NCBI RefSeq assembly: GCF_000419685.1
Contig: NZ_ATTM01000003.1
Span: forward strand, 186,846-250,845
DNA: 64,000 nt
Source of the DNA: Flavobacterium antarcticum DSM 19726
Lineage (GTDB): Bacteria; Bacteroidota; Bacteroidia; Flavobacteriales; Flavobacteriaceae
Reading direction: 5' to 3'
In this document: positions 1-8,462 of the stretch, one piece after another
How positions within the stretch are numbered: position 1 is the first letter of the stretch
Layout of the letters: each line of letters opens with the position of its first letter
The notes under the pieces: generated by a model
What the model saw: only the letters and a program-made list of their open reading frames with translations
Database searches by the model: none
Told to the model about the DNA's origin: nothing
Program-made: the position numbers and the translations under genes

Positions 1-399
1 TCAGTCGTTTACGAAACTGAAAATGTCTTAAATATTAAAATCGACCATTATACCTTTACCGGTGGAGCTCACGGTTACCAAGGAATTCGTTCCTTAATTT
101 TTAATCCTAGTACAGGAAAAATAATTACAAACGCAGAATTATTTAACGATTTAAATGCGTTTACAAAATTTGCAGAACAAAAGTTTCGAACCGCTTATAA
201 AATCCCGGAAAACGCCGCCATAAACTCAACAGGTTTAATGTTTGAAAACGAAAAGTTTGCATTGCCAATGACGCTGATTTTCAACGAAAAAGGACTTTTT
301 TTATACTATAATTCTTACGAAGCAGCATCTTATGCTGATGGCCCAAAGGAAATCCAATTGACCTTTGCTGAACTTGAGCCGTATTTGAAAGTAAAATAA
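1..399 (+). CDS. DUF3298 (RsiV-like) domain protein, C-terminal part
   Basis: The gene is cut by the left window edge; 132 codons and the TAA stop are visible in frame 1. The motif TGGAHGYQG at visible residues 20-28 and the following stretch on recalculating a stored value (FNPSTGKIIT) are typical of DUF3298, which often follows DUF4163 in secreted or membrane-anchored Bacteroidetes proteins and in the anti-sigma factor RsiV. The N-terminus that would carry the signal peptide or lipobox is missing, so location cannot be seen. Function is unknown; RsiV-like ligand binding is only an analogy. The next gene begins 69 bp downstream on the same strand. Confidence 0.75.
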   Translation, partial: SVVYETENVLNIKIDHYTFTGGAHGYQGIRSLIFNPSTGKIITNAELFNDLNAFTKFAEQKFRTAYKIPENAAINSTGLMFENEKFALPMTLIFNEKGLFLYYNSYEAASYADGPKEIQLTFAELEPYLKVK

Positions 400-468
400 T
401 GTCAACTATTTACTAAAAATCTTCTTTTGCTGCAGCAAAAGAATTTTCTTTGCACTTTAATTCAACTC

Positions 469-822
469 ATGGACAAAATATACTACCTCGCTTCTTGCGA
501 CACTTGTCGGAAAATTATCAAAAATCTTCCTAAACCAATTGAAATGGAGTTTCAAGACATTCGTCAAGACCCGATTACGCCAGAACAATTGGAAGAATTA
601 TACCAAATGACCGGAAGTTACGAAGCGCTTTTCAGCAAAAAAGCACAGTTGTACAAATCGATGGATTTGAAAAATAAAAATCTTACCGAGGCGGATTATA
701 AAAAGTACTTACTCGAACATTATACCTTTTTGAGTCGTCCCGTTTTTATCATAAAAGGGAAAGTATATGCGGGAAATAGCCAGCCTAACATTCATGCCGT
801 TACACAAGCACTCAAGCAGTAA
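469..822 (+). CDS. ArsC/Spx-family thioredoxin-fold protein
   Basis: A 117-residue protein with the active-site motif CDTCRK near residues 10-15 (CxxC) and the late SRPV segment (about residues 92-95) that carries the cis-proline and arginine of the ArsC/Spx/YffB family. Family members are glutaredoxin-like arsenate reductases or, in the Spx branch, RNA polymerase-binding regulators; I cannot assign this one to either. The ATG at 469 is preferred over an upstream in-frame TTG at 427 because the family begins directly with the first beta strand (DKIYYLASC). Its TAA overlaps the ATG of the next gene (TAATG at 820-824), so the two are translationally coupled. No arsenic-resistance genes are nearby, which argues against a dedicated arsenate role. 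Confidence 0.8.
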   Translation: MDKIYYLASCDTCRKIIKNLPKPIEMEFQDIRQDPITPEQLEELYQMTGSYEALFSKKAQLYKSMDLKNKNLTEADYKKYLLEHYTFLSRPVFIIKGKVYAGNSQPNIHAVTQALKQ

Positions 823-1703
823 TGTCTAAAAGATATTTAGCTTTAATCGCAGCGACACTCGTTTCGATTATTTACGGAGTGACTTTTACAATTGCCAAAG
901 ACGTCATGCCTCTCTACATTTTACCCTACGGATTCATCGTTTTACGCGTTGGAGGTTCGGTAATTTTATTTTGGTTAATCTGGCTTTTTGTTCCCAAAGA
1001 AAAAATTGACAGAAAAGATTTTCCGCGAATTATTGCCGCCGCATTTTTTGGTGTTGCCTTTAATATGCTTACATTTTTCAAAGGATTGAGTTTGACTTCT
1101 CCTATTTCGGCAGCGGTTTTAATGGTCTCGACACCCATAATCGTGCTCATTCTTTCCGCCATCATTATGAAGGAACGAATGCTCAAACGAAAAGTTTTCG
1201 GAATCGTTTTAGGGTTGGTTGGAACCGCATTTCTTATTCTTTACGGAAAATCTGTTGGCAACGCATCCAACGCAAATCTAGGAAATCTACTCGTGTTTGC
1301 GAACGCAGTTTCCTATGGTTTTTACCTCATTGTAGTCAAGAAATTAATGGATAAATACAGCGCGTTCACTTTCGTGAAATGGATTTATTTATTTGGATTC
1401 CTCATGGTTTTACCCTTTGGTTATACCGAATTACAAGCCGTAGCATTTAGCGCAATTCCATTAGATATCGCTTGGAAAATCGTTTTCATAGTAGTTATTT
1501 CGACCTTCTTGACCTATTTATTGAATTTACTTTCAATGAAAGAATTAAAACCCACAACGGTAGCCGTTTTCATTTACCTGCAACCTGTTTTCGCTACAAT
1601 TTTTGCCATCGGTTTGGGAAAAGACGAACTGAATTTAGTCAAAATTGGCGCTGCAATTCTGATTTTTTCTGGTGTTTTTTTAGTCACACAAACGAAGAAG
1701 TAA
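822..1703 (+). CDS. EamA/DMT-family transporter
   Basis: A 293-residue integral membrane protein with about ten hydrophobic segments arranged as two EamA repeats, roughly residues 8-140 and 150-290. The first repeat ends near KERMLKRKVFGIVLGLVG and the second near LGKDELNLVKIGAAILIFSGV, both typical of the drug/metabolite transporter superfamily. It acts in the inner membrane as a secondary exporter; the substrate cannot be read from sequence. The start codon overlaps the stop of the ArsC-like gene. Length is normal for the family. A convergent gene ends 65 bp downstream. Confidence 0.9.
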   Translation: MSKRYLALIAATLVSIIYGVTFTIAKDVMPLYILPYGFIVLRVGGSVILFWLIWLFVPKEKIDRKDFPRIIAAAFFGVAFNMLTFFKGLSLTSPISAAVLMVSTPIIVLILSAIIMKERMLKRKVFGIVLGLVGTAFLILYGKSVGNASNANLGNLLVFANAVSYGFYLIVVKKLMDKYSAFTFVKWIYLFGFLMVLPFGYTELQAVAFSAIPLDIAWKIVFIVVISTFLTYLLNLLSMKELKPTTVAVFIYLQPVFATIFAIGLGKDELNLVKIGAAILIFSGVFLVTQTKK

Positions 1704-1767
1704 ATCCTCCAAAGTCTAATTGAGGCAAGAATTTTATTTTTATTGTTGTAATTATTTCTGTGAAATT

Positions 1768-2241
1768 TTAAAACAATACGTGTTGTGTGGAAGGATTTTC
1801 GTGTTCTAAAAGCCATTTTTTGCGCCACAATCCTCCTGCGTAACCGGTCAATGAACCATCACTTCCAATAACGCGGTGACACGGAATTACAATCCATAGT
1901 GGGTTTTTTCCGTTTGCTGAAGCAGCGGCACGAATGACTTTAGGATCGCCTAGCTTTTTTGCTAAATCCATATAGGAAATGGTTTTCCCAAAAGGAATAG
2001 CACGAAGTTCTTGCCATACTCTTTTTTGAAATTCAGTTCCTTGCGGTATTAACGGAAACGTAAAATCAGTTCTTGTTGCATTAAAATATTCATTCAGTTC
2101 GCGAACGGGAAGTTGGAGGCATTTTGGAATATTTAGAGAAAACGCTTTTGGAATATTTAAAATTGTAATTGAAAACACACCGTTTACATCGCCGGTAATT
2201 TCGGCTGTTCCGAGAGGCGTTTTGATGTAAACGGTGTGCAT
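1768..2241 (-). CDS. ogt: Methylated-DNA-protein-cysteine S-methyltransferase
   Basis: A 157-residue protein with the suicide-acceptor motif IPCHRVIG; the acceptor cysteine is residue 121. It repairs O6-methylguanine by irreversible transfer of the alkyl group to this cysteine. The helix-turn-helix segment (FGKTISYMDLAKKLGDPKVIRAAASA, split here only for description; residues 84-109) with its arginine finger is intact. The N-terminal domain is short, as in Ogt/MGMT proteins without an Ada domain. It is monocistronic on the minus strand and convergent with the transporter. The C-terminus YAGGLWRKKWLLEHE is conserved in the family. Whether it should be called ogt or mgt is a matter of convention. 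Confidence 0.93.
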   Translation of the reverse strand: MHTVYIKTPLGTAEITGDVNGVFSITILNIPKAFSLNIPKCLQLPVRELNEYFNATRTDFTFPLIPQGTEFQKRVWQELRAIPFGKTISYMDLAKKLGDPKVIRAAASANGKNPLWIVIPCHRVIGSDGSLTGYAGGLWRKKWLLEHENPSTQHVLF

Positions 2242-2301
2242 TTTTTACTATTTGTTTTCTTGATTTTACAATCGGTGGCAAAAGTTAATAAGAATAATTG
2301 C

Positions 2302-2399
2302 ATAGCCCCGGTTGAAGGGAATCCCGACCTTTTTCGGACGGGAAGGAATGAAGACGGGAAAATGGAAACCTGAAATAGCCCAAGCCATTCGCTCCTATT
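2302..2399 (+). repeat. Dispersed flavobacterial hairpin element, copy 1
   Basis: This intergenic element begins AGCCCCGGTTGAAGGGAA, has a central hairpin (TCCCGACC / GGACGGGA, one internal mismatch), and ends with a tail close to GCCCAAGCCATTCGCTCCTA. Four more copies occur at 9866, 18400, 26863 and 33074. The tails of copies 1 and 5 differ at only a few positions. It lies between ogt and hemB. It may belong to a structured RNA class described in flavobacteria (for example the Flavo-1 motif), but I cannot confirm that. Confidence 0.7.
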
Positions 2400-3393
2400 T
2401 ATTATTCTTTAAATAAATGGCTGCTTCTTTTGCAAAATACGTGGAGATTAAACTAGCACCTGCTCTTTTGATGCACATCAATTGTTCCATCATAATCTTG
2501 TCGTGGTCAAGCCAACCTCTTTCGGCAGCGGCTTTAACCATTGCATATTCGCCGGAAACATGGAAAACAGTTACGGGAACATTCACGGCATTTTTTACTT
2601 CTCGAACGATGTCAAGATAGGCAATTCCGGGTTTTACCATAACCATATCTGCACCTTCTTCCACATCCCAAAGTGCTTCTTTTATGGCTTCAAGTCGGTT
2701 TGCATAGTCCATTTGATATGTTTTCTTGTCTTTGGGAATTTCTTGATTGTCAACGGGAGCTGAATCTAAAGCATCACGAAACGGACCGTAAAACGCGGAA
2801 GCATACTTTGCAGAATAGCTCATAATTCCTACGTGTGGAAATCCGGCTTCGTCTAAACCTTGACGCAATCGCAAAATCCGACCGTCCATCATGTCGCTTG
2901 GCGCCACAAAATCAGCTCCAGCTTGAGCATGGGAAACCGCCATTTTTACCAAAGCGTCGTTCGTCTCGTCGTTAGCAATATCGCCGTTTGCAATAATTCC
3001 GTCGTGTCCATAAATGGAATAAGGATCTAAAGCAACGTCTGGCATTACGATCATTTCTGGACATGCTTTTTTGATTTCACGAATCGCTTTTTGCATTAAA
3101 CCGTTCTCGTTCCAAGCTTCTTTTCCGGTGTTGTCTTTTAAATCTTCGCTGACTTTTACGTAAATGTTTACGGCACGAATGCCAAGTTCGAAAAGTTCTT
3201 GTACTTCTGTAACCGTCAAATCTATTGATCGACGAAAAATGCCCGGCATCGAAGGAATCTCTTTTTTATAATTTTCGCCTTCAGCGATGAACATTGGAAA
3301 CATAAAGTCGCTTGGACTCAAACTCGTTTCACGAACTAAACTTCTAATGGATTCGTTAACTCGTAATCTTCTACCGCGGTGTGTTGGGAACAT
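2395..3393 (-). CDS. hemB: Delta-aminolevulinic acid dehydratase (porphobilinogen synthase)
   Basis: A 332-residue cytoplasmic enzyme that joins two 5-aminolevulinate molecules to make porphobilinogen in heme synthesis. Two Schiff-base lysines are visible: K196 in SYSAKYASAFYGPFRDA and K254 in VMVKPG. The metal-site region DVALDPYSIYGHDG (residues 119-132) carries aspartates instead of the zinc-binding cysteines, so this is a magnesium-type rather than zinc-type HemB. Length matches the family. The 3' end abuts repeat copy 1. The later-acting hemF lies 178 bp upstream on the same strand, so the two form a small heme cluster, although the gap suggests separate promoters. Confidence 0.97.
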   Translation of the reverse strand: MFPTHRGRRLRVNESIRSLVRETSLSPSDFMFPMFIAEGENYKKEIPSMPGIFRRSIDLTVTEVQELFELGIRAVNIYVKVSEDLKDNTGKEAWNENGLMQKAIREIKKACPEMIVMPDVALDPYSIYGHDGIIANGDIANDETNDALVKMAVSHAQAGADFVAPSDMMDGRILRLRQGLDEAGFPHVGIMSYSAKYASAFYGPFRDALDSAPVDNQEIPKDKKTYQMDYANRLEAIKEALWDVEEGADMVMVKPGIAYLDIVREVKNAVNVPVTVFHVSGEYAMVKAAAERGWLDHDKIMMEQLMCIKRAGASLISTYFAKEAAIYLKNNK

Positions 3394-3571
3394 AATTTTA
3401 TTTTTTTGAACCTTTAATAAATTAAGAAAAATTAAGAAAGTTACTTTATTAAACTTAACTTTTTAATTATTTATTTTGATTGTAATTGATTTTAACCATT
3501 GTAAAATTAAGTAGTTCGCTTAATGAATCTTAATATCTTAATGGTTTACTATTATTTTTTAATATCTTGAT

Positions 3572-4474
3572 TTAAACCCACTCAATTGGATTTTCTAATA
3601 CTTGAATTAATTTTTCTTCTTTGCTGTTTTTTTCAGGATGATGATCATAAACCCACTGAACATGTGGTGGTAAACTCATCAAAATACTTTCGATTCTACC
3701 ATTGGTTCTGAGTCCAAAAAGGGTTCCTTTATCGTGCACCAAATTAAATTCTACATAACGGCCACGGCGAATTTCTTGCCACGTTTTTTGTTCAGAAGTA
3801 TATTGTAAGTCCTTTCTTTTCGCTACAATTGGAAGATAGGCTTGTAGGAAACTATTTCCAACTTCAGAAACAAAGTTGAACCAAGCTTCCATTTTCATGT
3901 CTTCGGTTTCTTTGCAATAATCAAAGAATAATCCACCAATTCCTCGTGCTTCGTGGCGATGTGCATTCCAGAAATAGGCGTCGCATTGCTTTTTATATTT
4001 GAGATAAAATTCGGGATTGTGTTTATCGCAAGCTGTTTTACAAGTCTGATGAAAATGAGATGCATCTTCTTCGAACAAATAATAAGGCGTTAAATCTTGT
4101 CCGCCACCAAACCACGAATTAATAACGTTTCCATTATCGTCGTACATTTCAAAATAACGCCAGTTCGCATGAACAGTTGGAACCATCGGGCTTTTTGGAT
4201 GAATAACTAAACTCAATCCACAAGCAAAAAAATCAGCTTCGCCAACATTGAATAGTTTTTGCATGGAATCAGGTAATTTTCCATGAACTGCGGAAATATT
4301 TACTCCTCCTTTTTCAAAAACAGATCCGTTTTCAATAACTCGTGTTCTTCCGCCTCCGCCTTCAGGTCGTTCCCAAATGTCTTCGCGAAATTTGGCTTGA
4401 CCGTCCATTTCTTCTAATCCTTGACAAATTTGGTCCTGTAGATTTTGGATGTAAGCGTAAAATTTATTTTTCAT
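3572..4474 (-). CDS. hemF: Oxygen-dependent coproporphyrinogen III oxidase
   Basis: A 300-residue enzyme that oxidatively decarboxylates coproporphyrinogen III to protoporphyrinogen IX using O2. Family signatures are visible: the EDGGGRTRVI-like N-terminal segment (PEGGGGRTRVI), WFGGGQDLTPYY near residues 120-131, HRHEARGIGGLFFDY near residues 172-186, and RRGRYVEFNLVHDKGTLFGL near residues 236-255. The presence of HemF implies aerobic growth. A -7 promoter word lies at 4608-4615. The gene is divergent from the TonB-dependent receptor gene and upstream of hemB on the same strand. Confidence 0.97.
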   Translation of the reverse strand: MKNKFYAYIQNLQDQICQGLEEMDGQAKFREDIWERPEGGGGRTRVIENGSVFEKGGVNISAVHGKLPDSMQKLFNVGEADFFACGLSLVIHPKSPMVPTVHANWRYFEMYDDNGNVINSWFGGGQDLTPYYLFEEDASHFHQTCKTACDKHNPEFYLKYKKQCDAYFWNAHRHEARGIGGLFFDYCKETEDMKMEAWFNFVSEVGNSFLQAYLPIVAKRKDLQYTSEQKTWQEIRRGRYVEFNLVHDKGTLFGLRTNGRIESILMSLPPHVQWVYDHHPEKNSKEEKLIQVLENPIEWV

Positions 4475-4607
4475 TCCGTATAGATAATTTTAAAGTAGCT
4501 TTTAATACGCTAATAGTATGATTTTAAATTCAGTTGAAATTAAAGTGTAATTCTCTTACTACTTTTTTTTCAGTCCGAGAATTTAGTATAGTAAGAAATC
4601 TGAAAAA

Positions 4608-4615
4608 CAAAGGTA
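4608..4615 (-). promoter_or_regulatory. Putative -7 promoter element for hemF
   Basis: On the minus strand this reads TACCTTTG, an exact match to the Bacteroidetes -7 consensus TANNTTTG. I see no clear TTG 19 bp upstream. The implied leader is about 125 nt. The rest of the 4475-4825 gap is AT-rich and, apart from the receptor promoter at 4777-4806, shows nothing else I recognise. Confidence 0.4.
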
Positions 4616-4776
4616 TAAAATCTGAAGGTTTAATCCAGTTGATTTATGGAAGTTTTGCTATTGATAATAGAATCTAAGTCAAGTGCTATTAACGTTTAAA
4701 TTGTCTGTTTCTAAAATTTTATTTTGAAATGAATGCAACTGTATTTCGTAAAATTAAAAAATAAAACAGCAAAAAA

Positions 4777-4806
4777 TTGTTATTCTTAAAATATTTTTTA
4801 GATTTG
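4777..4806 (+). promoter_or_regulatory. Bacteroidetes-type promoter for the TonB-dependent receptor
   Basis: TTG at 4777-4779, exactly 19 bp of spacer, then TAGATTTG at 4799-4806 fits TTTG-N19-TANNTTTG. Transcription would begin near 4813, leaving a leader of only about a dozen bases before the ATG pair at 4826 and 4829. Confidence 0.65.
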
Positions 4807-4825
4807 CCTAAATTTTAATTTAGCA

Positions 4826-7132
4826 ATGATGAAAATATTACTTAATGCTTTTCTATTTCTCTTTTCCATATTTGGTTTTGCCCAAGACAAAATCATTTCC
4901 GGAACTATTACTTCCCAAAACAAAACCGTTGAAGCGGTAATAATCACTTTAAACGACGGTCAGAAAGTGACCACAAGTAGTACAAAAGGATATTATCAAT
5001 TTAGCAATTTGGCAAACGGAAAGTACGAAATTATCGTTTCTGGAGTCGCTTATCATTCGGCAAAGAAGAATATTATAGTTGGCGGCAAACCAACCTACAC
5101 CTTGAATTTTGATTTGACAAATTTTCAAAACGATTTGCAAGAAGTCGTCGTTACAGGCACTAAAACCTTTAAAAGAAAAACGAACAGCTCAGTTATCGTT
5201 AACGTTTTAGACAGTAAGACCTTAGAAAATTTACAAGTTTGCAACTTGTCTGAAGGATTGAAATTCCAACCTGGACTTCGAGTAGAAACGGATTGCCAAA
5301 CGTGTAATTACCAACAATTGCGAATGAATGGTTTGGCTGGAGGTTATTCTCAAATATTAATTAACGGCCGACCAATTTTCAGTCCATTAATGGGGTTGTA
5401 CGGAATGGAACAACTTCCGGTTAATATGATTGACCGAATTGAAGTAGTTCGTGGTGGCGGTTCTTCGCTTTACGGTTCAAGTGCGATTGGAGGAACGGTG
5501 AATGTAATTACAAAAATTCCAACAAGAGATTCATTCGAATTAAATTCTTTTTACCAAAGTTTAGACGGAAAAAGCAGTGATTACATGCTTAATGGGAATG
5601 CTTCTTTCATTTCGAAAAATCGTGATGCAGGCGTTTCGCTTTTCATGACACACAGAGAACGTGATTTTTACGACGCAAATGGAGACAATTTTTCTGAAAT
5701 TCCTTATATCGAAAACAATTCTGTTGGAGCGAATTTATTCTTCAAACCAACTGACAATCAAAAACTAGAAATTAGTTTGAGTAACTTAAACGAATACCGA
5801 TTTGGTGGTGAAATGGTGGATAAACCTGCCTACTTAACGCAACAATCGGAAGAACGCAAACACAAAATTTGGTTGGGAAGTTTGGATTACCAAATCAATT
5901 TCAATGATGATAAATCTTCATTAATTACTTATGCCGCTTGGCAAAATACCGACAGAACCCATTATACAGGAATAATTCCAGACACAGAACCTGAATTGCA
6001 AAATCATCTTGAAAATCCGCCTTATGGTGTTTCCGATACGCAAACGGTACAAGGTGGTTTGCAATTTAACTACAGAGTAGATCATTTCTTAAAGGGAACG
6101 AATGTTTTCACTGTAGGTTCGGAATATATTTCAGATAAAGTTTTTGATGAGATCCGTTCGTATAATTACGAAATTGACCAACACACAAAGGATTGGGGTT
6201 CATTTTTACAAAGTGATTGGGAAATTCTTCCCAGTTTAAATTTGCTTTCAGGAGTAAGAATGGATGTTCATAATTTAGTCGATGAAGTAGTTTTTAGTCC
6301 GAGATTGGCGATGCTTTATAAATTAAAAGAGTCAACTCAATTTAGAGTCAGTTACGGAACGGGTTTCCGTGCACCACAAGCTTTTGACACGGATTTGCAC
6401 ATTGCATTTGCTGGAGGTGGCGTTTCTAGAGTGGTTTATGATCCAAATTTAATCGAAGAACGTTCTAAAAGTTGGAGTGCTTCTGTAAATTATGATAAAG
6501 CAACAGAGAAATTCATCGCAGGATTTACATTAGAAGGATTTTATACGCATTTGAATGACGCATTTATTTTGGAAAATATTGGCGAAGACGAATTTGGCCA
6601 AATTTTCGAAAAGCAAAATGGTGATGGAGCAACTGTCCAAGGAGTTACTTTAGAACTTCGTGCGAATTACAATAAAAAAGTACAATTAGAAACGGGTTTT
6701 ACATTTCAAACAAGTCGTTTTGAAACTGCAGTAAAACATATTGATGGCGTAGCGCCAACAAGTGATTTCTTAAGAACACCTGATGAATATGGCTTTGCTA
6801 ACTTGACGATAAATGCTTCAGAACGATTAAAACTAAACTTGAATTATGTGTTTACAGGTACGATGAAAATAGCGCATTTTGCTGGCGCGATAAACCAAAC
6901 AACAGATGAATTTGTGAATACCAAAACATTTTCAGAAGTGAATAGTAAAATTGTGTACAACATTCCAAGCAAGAAATATGACATGAATTTTGAAATTTAT
7001 GGCGGCTTAAAAAATATGTTGAACCAGTATCAGTCTGATTTTGATATAGGTAAAAATCGCGACAGTAATTATGTTTACGGTCCGTCATTACCACGAACAA
7101 TTTTCTTCGGATTAAAGATCAGTCGCGGTTAG
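4826..7132 (+). CDS. TonB-dependent outer-membrane receptor
   Basis: A 768-residue receptor with a signal peptide ending at FGFAQ (about residue 20), a CarboxypepD_reg-like beta-sandwich (about 23-100), a plug domain beginning EVVVTGT (about 107-240) and a 22-strand type barrel to the C-terminus, which ends in aromatic-rich TIFFGLKISRG. The plug contains DCQTCNYQQLRMNGL, a CxxC-bearing form often found in Bacteroidetes receptors annotated for heme, siderophore or metal-complex uptake. The substrate is not proven; a heme-related role is only hinted at by neighbouring hemF and hemB. No SusD partner follows, so it is not a glycan SusC system. A well-spaced promoter precedes it. ATG 4829 is an equally plausible start. 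Confidence 0.92.
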   Translation: MMKILLNAFLFLFSIFGFAQDKIISGTITSQNKTVEAVIITLNDGQKVTTSSTKGYYQFSNLANGKYEIIVSGVAYHSAKKNIIVGGKPTYTLNFDLTNFQNDLQEVVVTGTKTFKRKTNSSVIVNVLDSKTLENLQVCNLSEGLKFQPGLRVETDCQTCNYQQLRMNGLAGGYSQILINGRPIFSPLMGLYGMEQLPVNMIDRIEVVRGGGSSLYGSSAIGGTVNVITKIPTRDSFELNSFYQSLDGKSSDYMLNGNASFISKNRDAGVSLFMTHRERDFYDANGDNFSEIPYIENNSVGANLFFKPTDNQKLEISLSNLNEYRFGGEMVDKPAYLTQQSEERKHKIWLGSLDYQINFNDDKSSLITYAAWQNTDRTHYTGIIPDTEPELQNHLENPPYGVSDTQTVQGGLQFNYRVDHFLKGTNVFTVGSEYISDKVFDEIRSYNYEIDQHTKDWGSFLQSDWEILPSLNLLSGVRMDVHNLVDEVVFSPRLAMLYKLKESTQFRVSYGTGFRAPQAFDTDLHIAFAGGGVSRVVYDPNLIEERSKSWSASVNYDKATEKFIAGFTLEGFYTHLNDAFILENIGEDEFGQIFEKQNGDGATVQGVTLELRANYNKKVQLETGFTFQTSRFETAVKHIDGVAPTSDFLRTPDEYGFANLTINASERLKLNLNYVFTGTMKIAHFAGAINQTTDEFVNTKTFSEVNSKIVYNIPSKKYDMNFEIYGGLKNMLNQYQSDFDIGKNRDSNYVYGPSLPRTIFFGLKISRG

Positions 7133-7147
7133 TTAAGAGTTGTTTAA

Positions 7148-7178
7148 TTTGATTTTTAGTTCAATAGGTGTACTTTTA
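7148..7178 (+). promoter_or_regulatory. Bacteroidetes-type promoter for lycopene cyclase
   Basis: TTTG at 7148-7151, a 19-bp spacer, and TACTTTTA at 7171-7178 (one mismatch to TANNTTTG). The position 18 bp before the ATG implies a very short leader and shows the cyclase can be transcribed independently of the receptor gene upstream. Confidence 0.55.
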
Positions 7179-7195
7179 CATGGATAAATAATTTC

Positions 7196-8335
7196 ATGGA
7201 GAAGTACACCTTTATTTTTGCTGGAGCGGGATTGTCGTCGTTAATGACGGTTTATGAAATGATTCAATCAGGATTATTTTCCGAACAAAAAATTCTTTTA
7301 ATCGATGCTAATTCAAAAAAAACCAACGACCGAACATGGAGTTTTTGGGAAAAAGAAGGGGGCGAATTTGATTCAATCGTTATCCAAAAATATCAAACTG
7401 CCTTTTTCAAAAGCAATCGCTTTTCTCGAAAATTAGACTTACAACCTTATGTTTACAAGTCCATTCGCGGTGTTGATTTCTACAATAAAATATTTGAATT
7501 ACTAAGTCAACAACCAAATGTAGCATTTATTGAAGCAAGAATTTCGAATTATTCAGAAACCAATGAAGGTATTGCGGTTGAAACAAATCTCGGCACTTAT
7601 TATGGTGAAAAATTATTCAACAGTCTTTATAATCCTAATCCAGTTGCATCGCAAACGAAATATCCTTTAGTTCAACAGCATTTTATAGGTTGGTTTATAA
7701 AAACTAAAAATCCGATTTTCACTCCTGAAACGGCAACTTTCATGGATTTTTCAATAAATCAAAAAGACACGACTCGTTTTATGTATGTTTTGCCAACTTC
7801 AAAAACGGAAGCTTTATTAGAGTATACTTTATTCTCTCCAGATTTGCTGAAGAAAGAAGAATACGAAACCGGAATTGTAGATTATATCAAAAATTTAGGC
7901 ATAACCGAATATGAAATCATCGAAGAAGAACACGGAAATATCCCAATGACGTGTTATCCTTTTTGGAAACACAATACGCAAAACGTCCTAAATATTGGTT
8001 CTGCCGGAGGTTGGACAAAAGCGAGTACAGGTTATACTTTCAAAAACACAACTAAAAAATCAAAGGAAGTCGTTCGTTTTTTACAAAACCATTCCGACTT
8101 CAGAAAATTCCACAAAGACAACAAATTTTGGTTCTATGATTTACTTTTAATTGATATTCTATTTCGTCGAAATGAAATTGGTTCTACCATCTTTTCGTCA
8201 ATGTTTAGAAAAGCAAAAGCATCATTGATTTTTAAGTTTTTGGACGAAGAAACTTCACTTTGGGAAGACTTAAAAGTGATTTGGCAATGTCCAAAAATGC
8301 CGTTTTTAAAAGCGGTGTGGCAAAGAATATTTTAA
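7196..8335 (+). CDS. crtY: Lycopene beta-cyclase (CrtY family)
   Basis: A 379-residue flavoprotein that closes the ends of lycopene to beta-ionone rings, a step toward beta-carotene and zeaxanthin, the yellow pigments of flavobacteria. The N-terminus has a dinucleotide-binding fold (FAGAGLSSLMTVYEM, residues 8-22) followed by the CrtY signature NDRTWSFWEK (about residues 44-53). Later segments such as EEEHGNIPMTC and GSAGGWTKASTGYTF (about 245-285) match the family. No other carotenoid genes are adjacent, so this copy stands outside a crt cluster. It has its own promoter 18 bp upstream. Confidence 0.93.
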   Translation: MEKYTFIFAGAGLSSLMTVYEMIQSGLFSEQKILLIDANSKKTNDRTWSFWEKEGGEFDSIVIQKYQTAFFKSNRFSRKLDLQPYVYKSIRGVDFYNKIFELLSQQPNVAFIEARISNYSETNEGIAVETNLGTYYGEKLFNSLYNPNPVASQTKYPLVQQHFIGWFIKTKNPIFTPETATFMDFSINQKDTTRFMYVLPTSKTEALLEYTLFSPDLLKKEEYETGIVDYIKNLGITEYEIIEEEHGNIPMTCYPFWKHNTQNVLNIGSAGGWTKASTGYTFKNTTKKSKEVVRFLQNHSDFRKFHKDNKFWFYDLLLIDILFRRNEIGSTIFSSMFRKAKASLIFKFLDEETSLWEDLKVIWQCPKMPFLKAVWQRIF

Positions 8336-8440
8336 GTACTGATAAGCTATTCAAATTTTTAAAGCAAAAAATTTTTAACCGTAAAAATTTATTTCATTAT
8401 CATTTTTCTTCATTTTGATAAGTTAAATGACCTGCTTTTT

Positions 8441-8448
8441 TACCTTTA
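8441..8448 (+). promoter_or_regulatory. Putative -7 element for the TPR protein
   Basis: TACCTTTA matches TANNTTTG in seven of eight positions; a TTTG lies at 8414-8417, slightly far at 23 bp. Its position, 15 bp before ATG 8463 and downstream of ATG 8427, favours the start at 8463. Confidence 0.4.
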
Positions 8449-8462
8449 GCAAAATTTCCATT

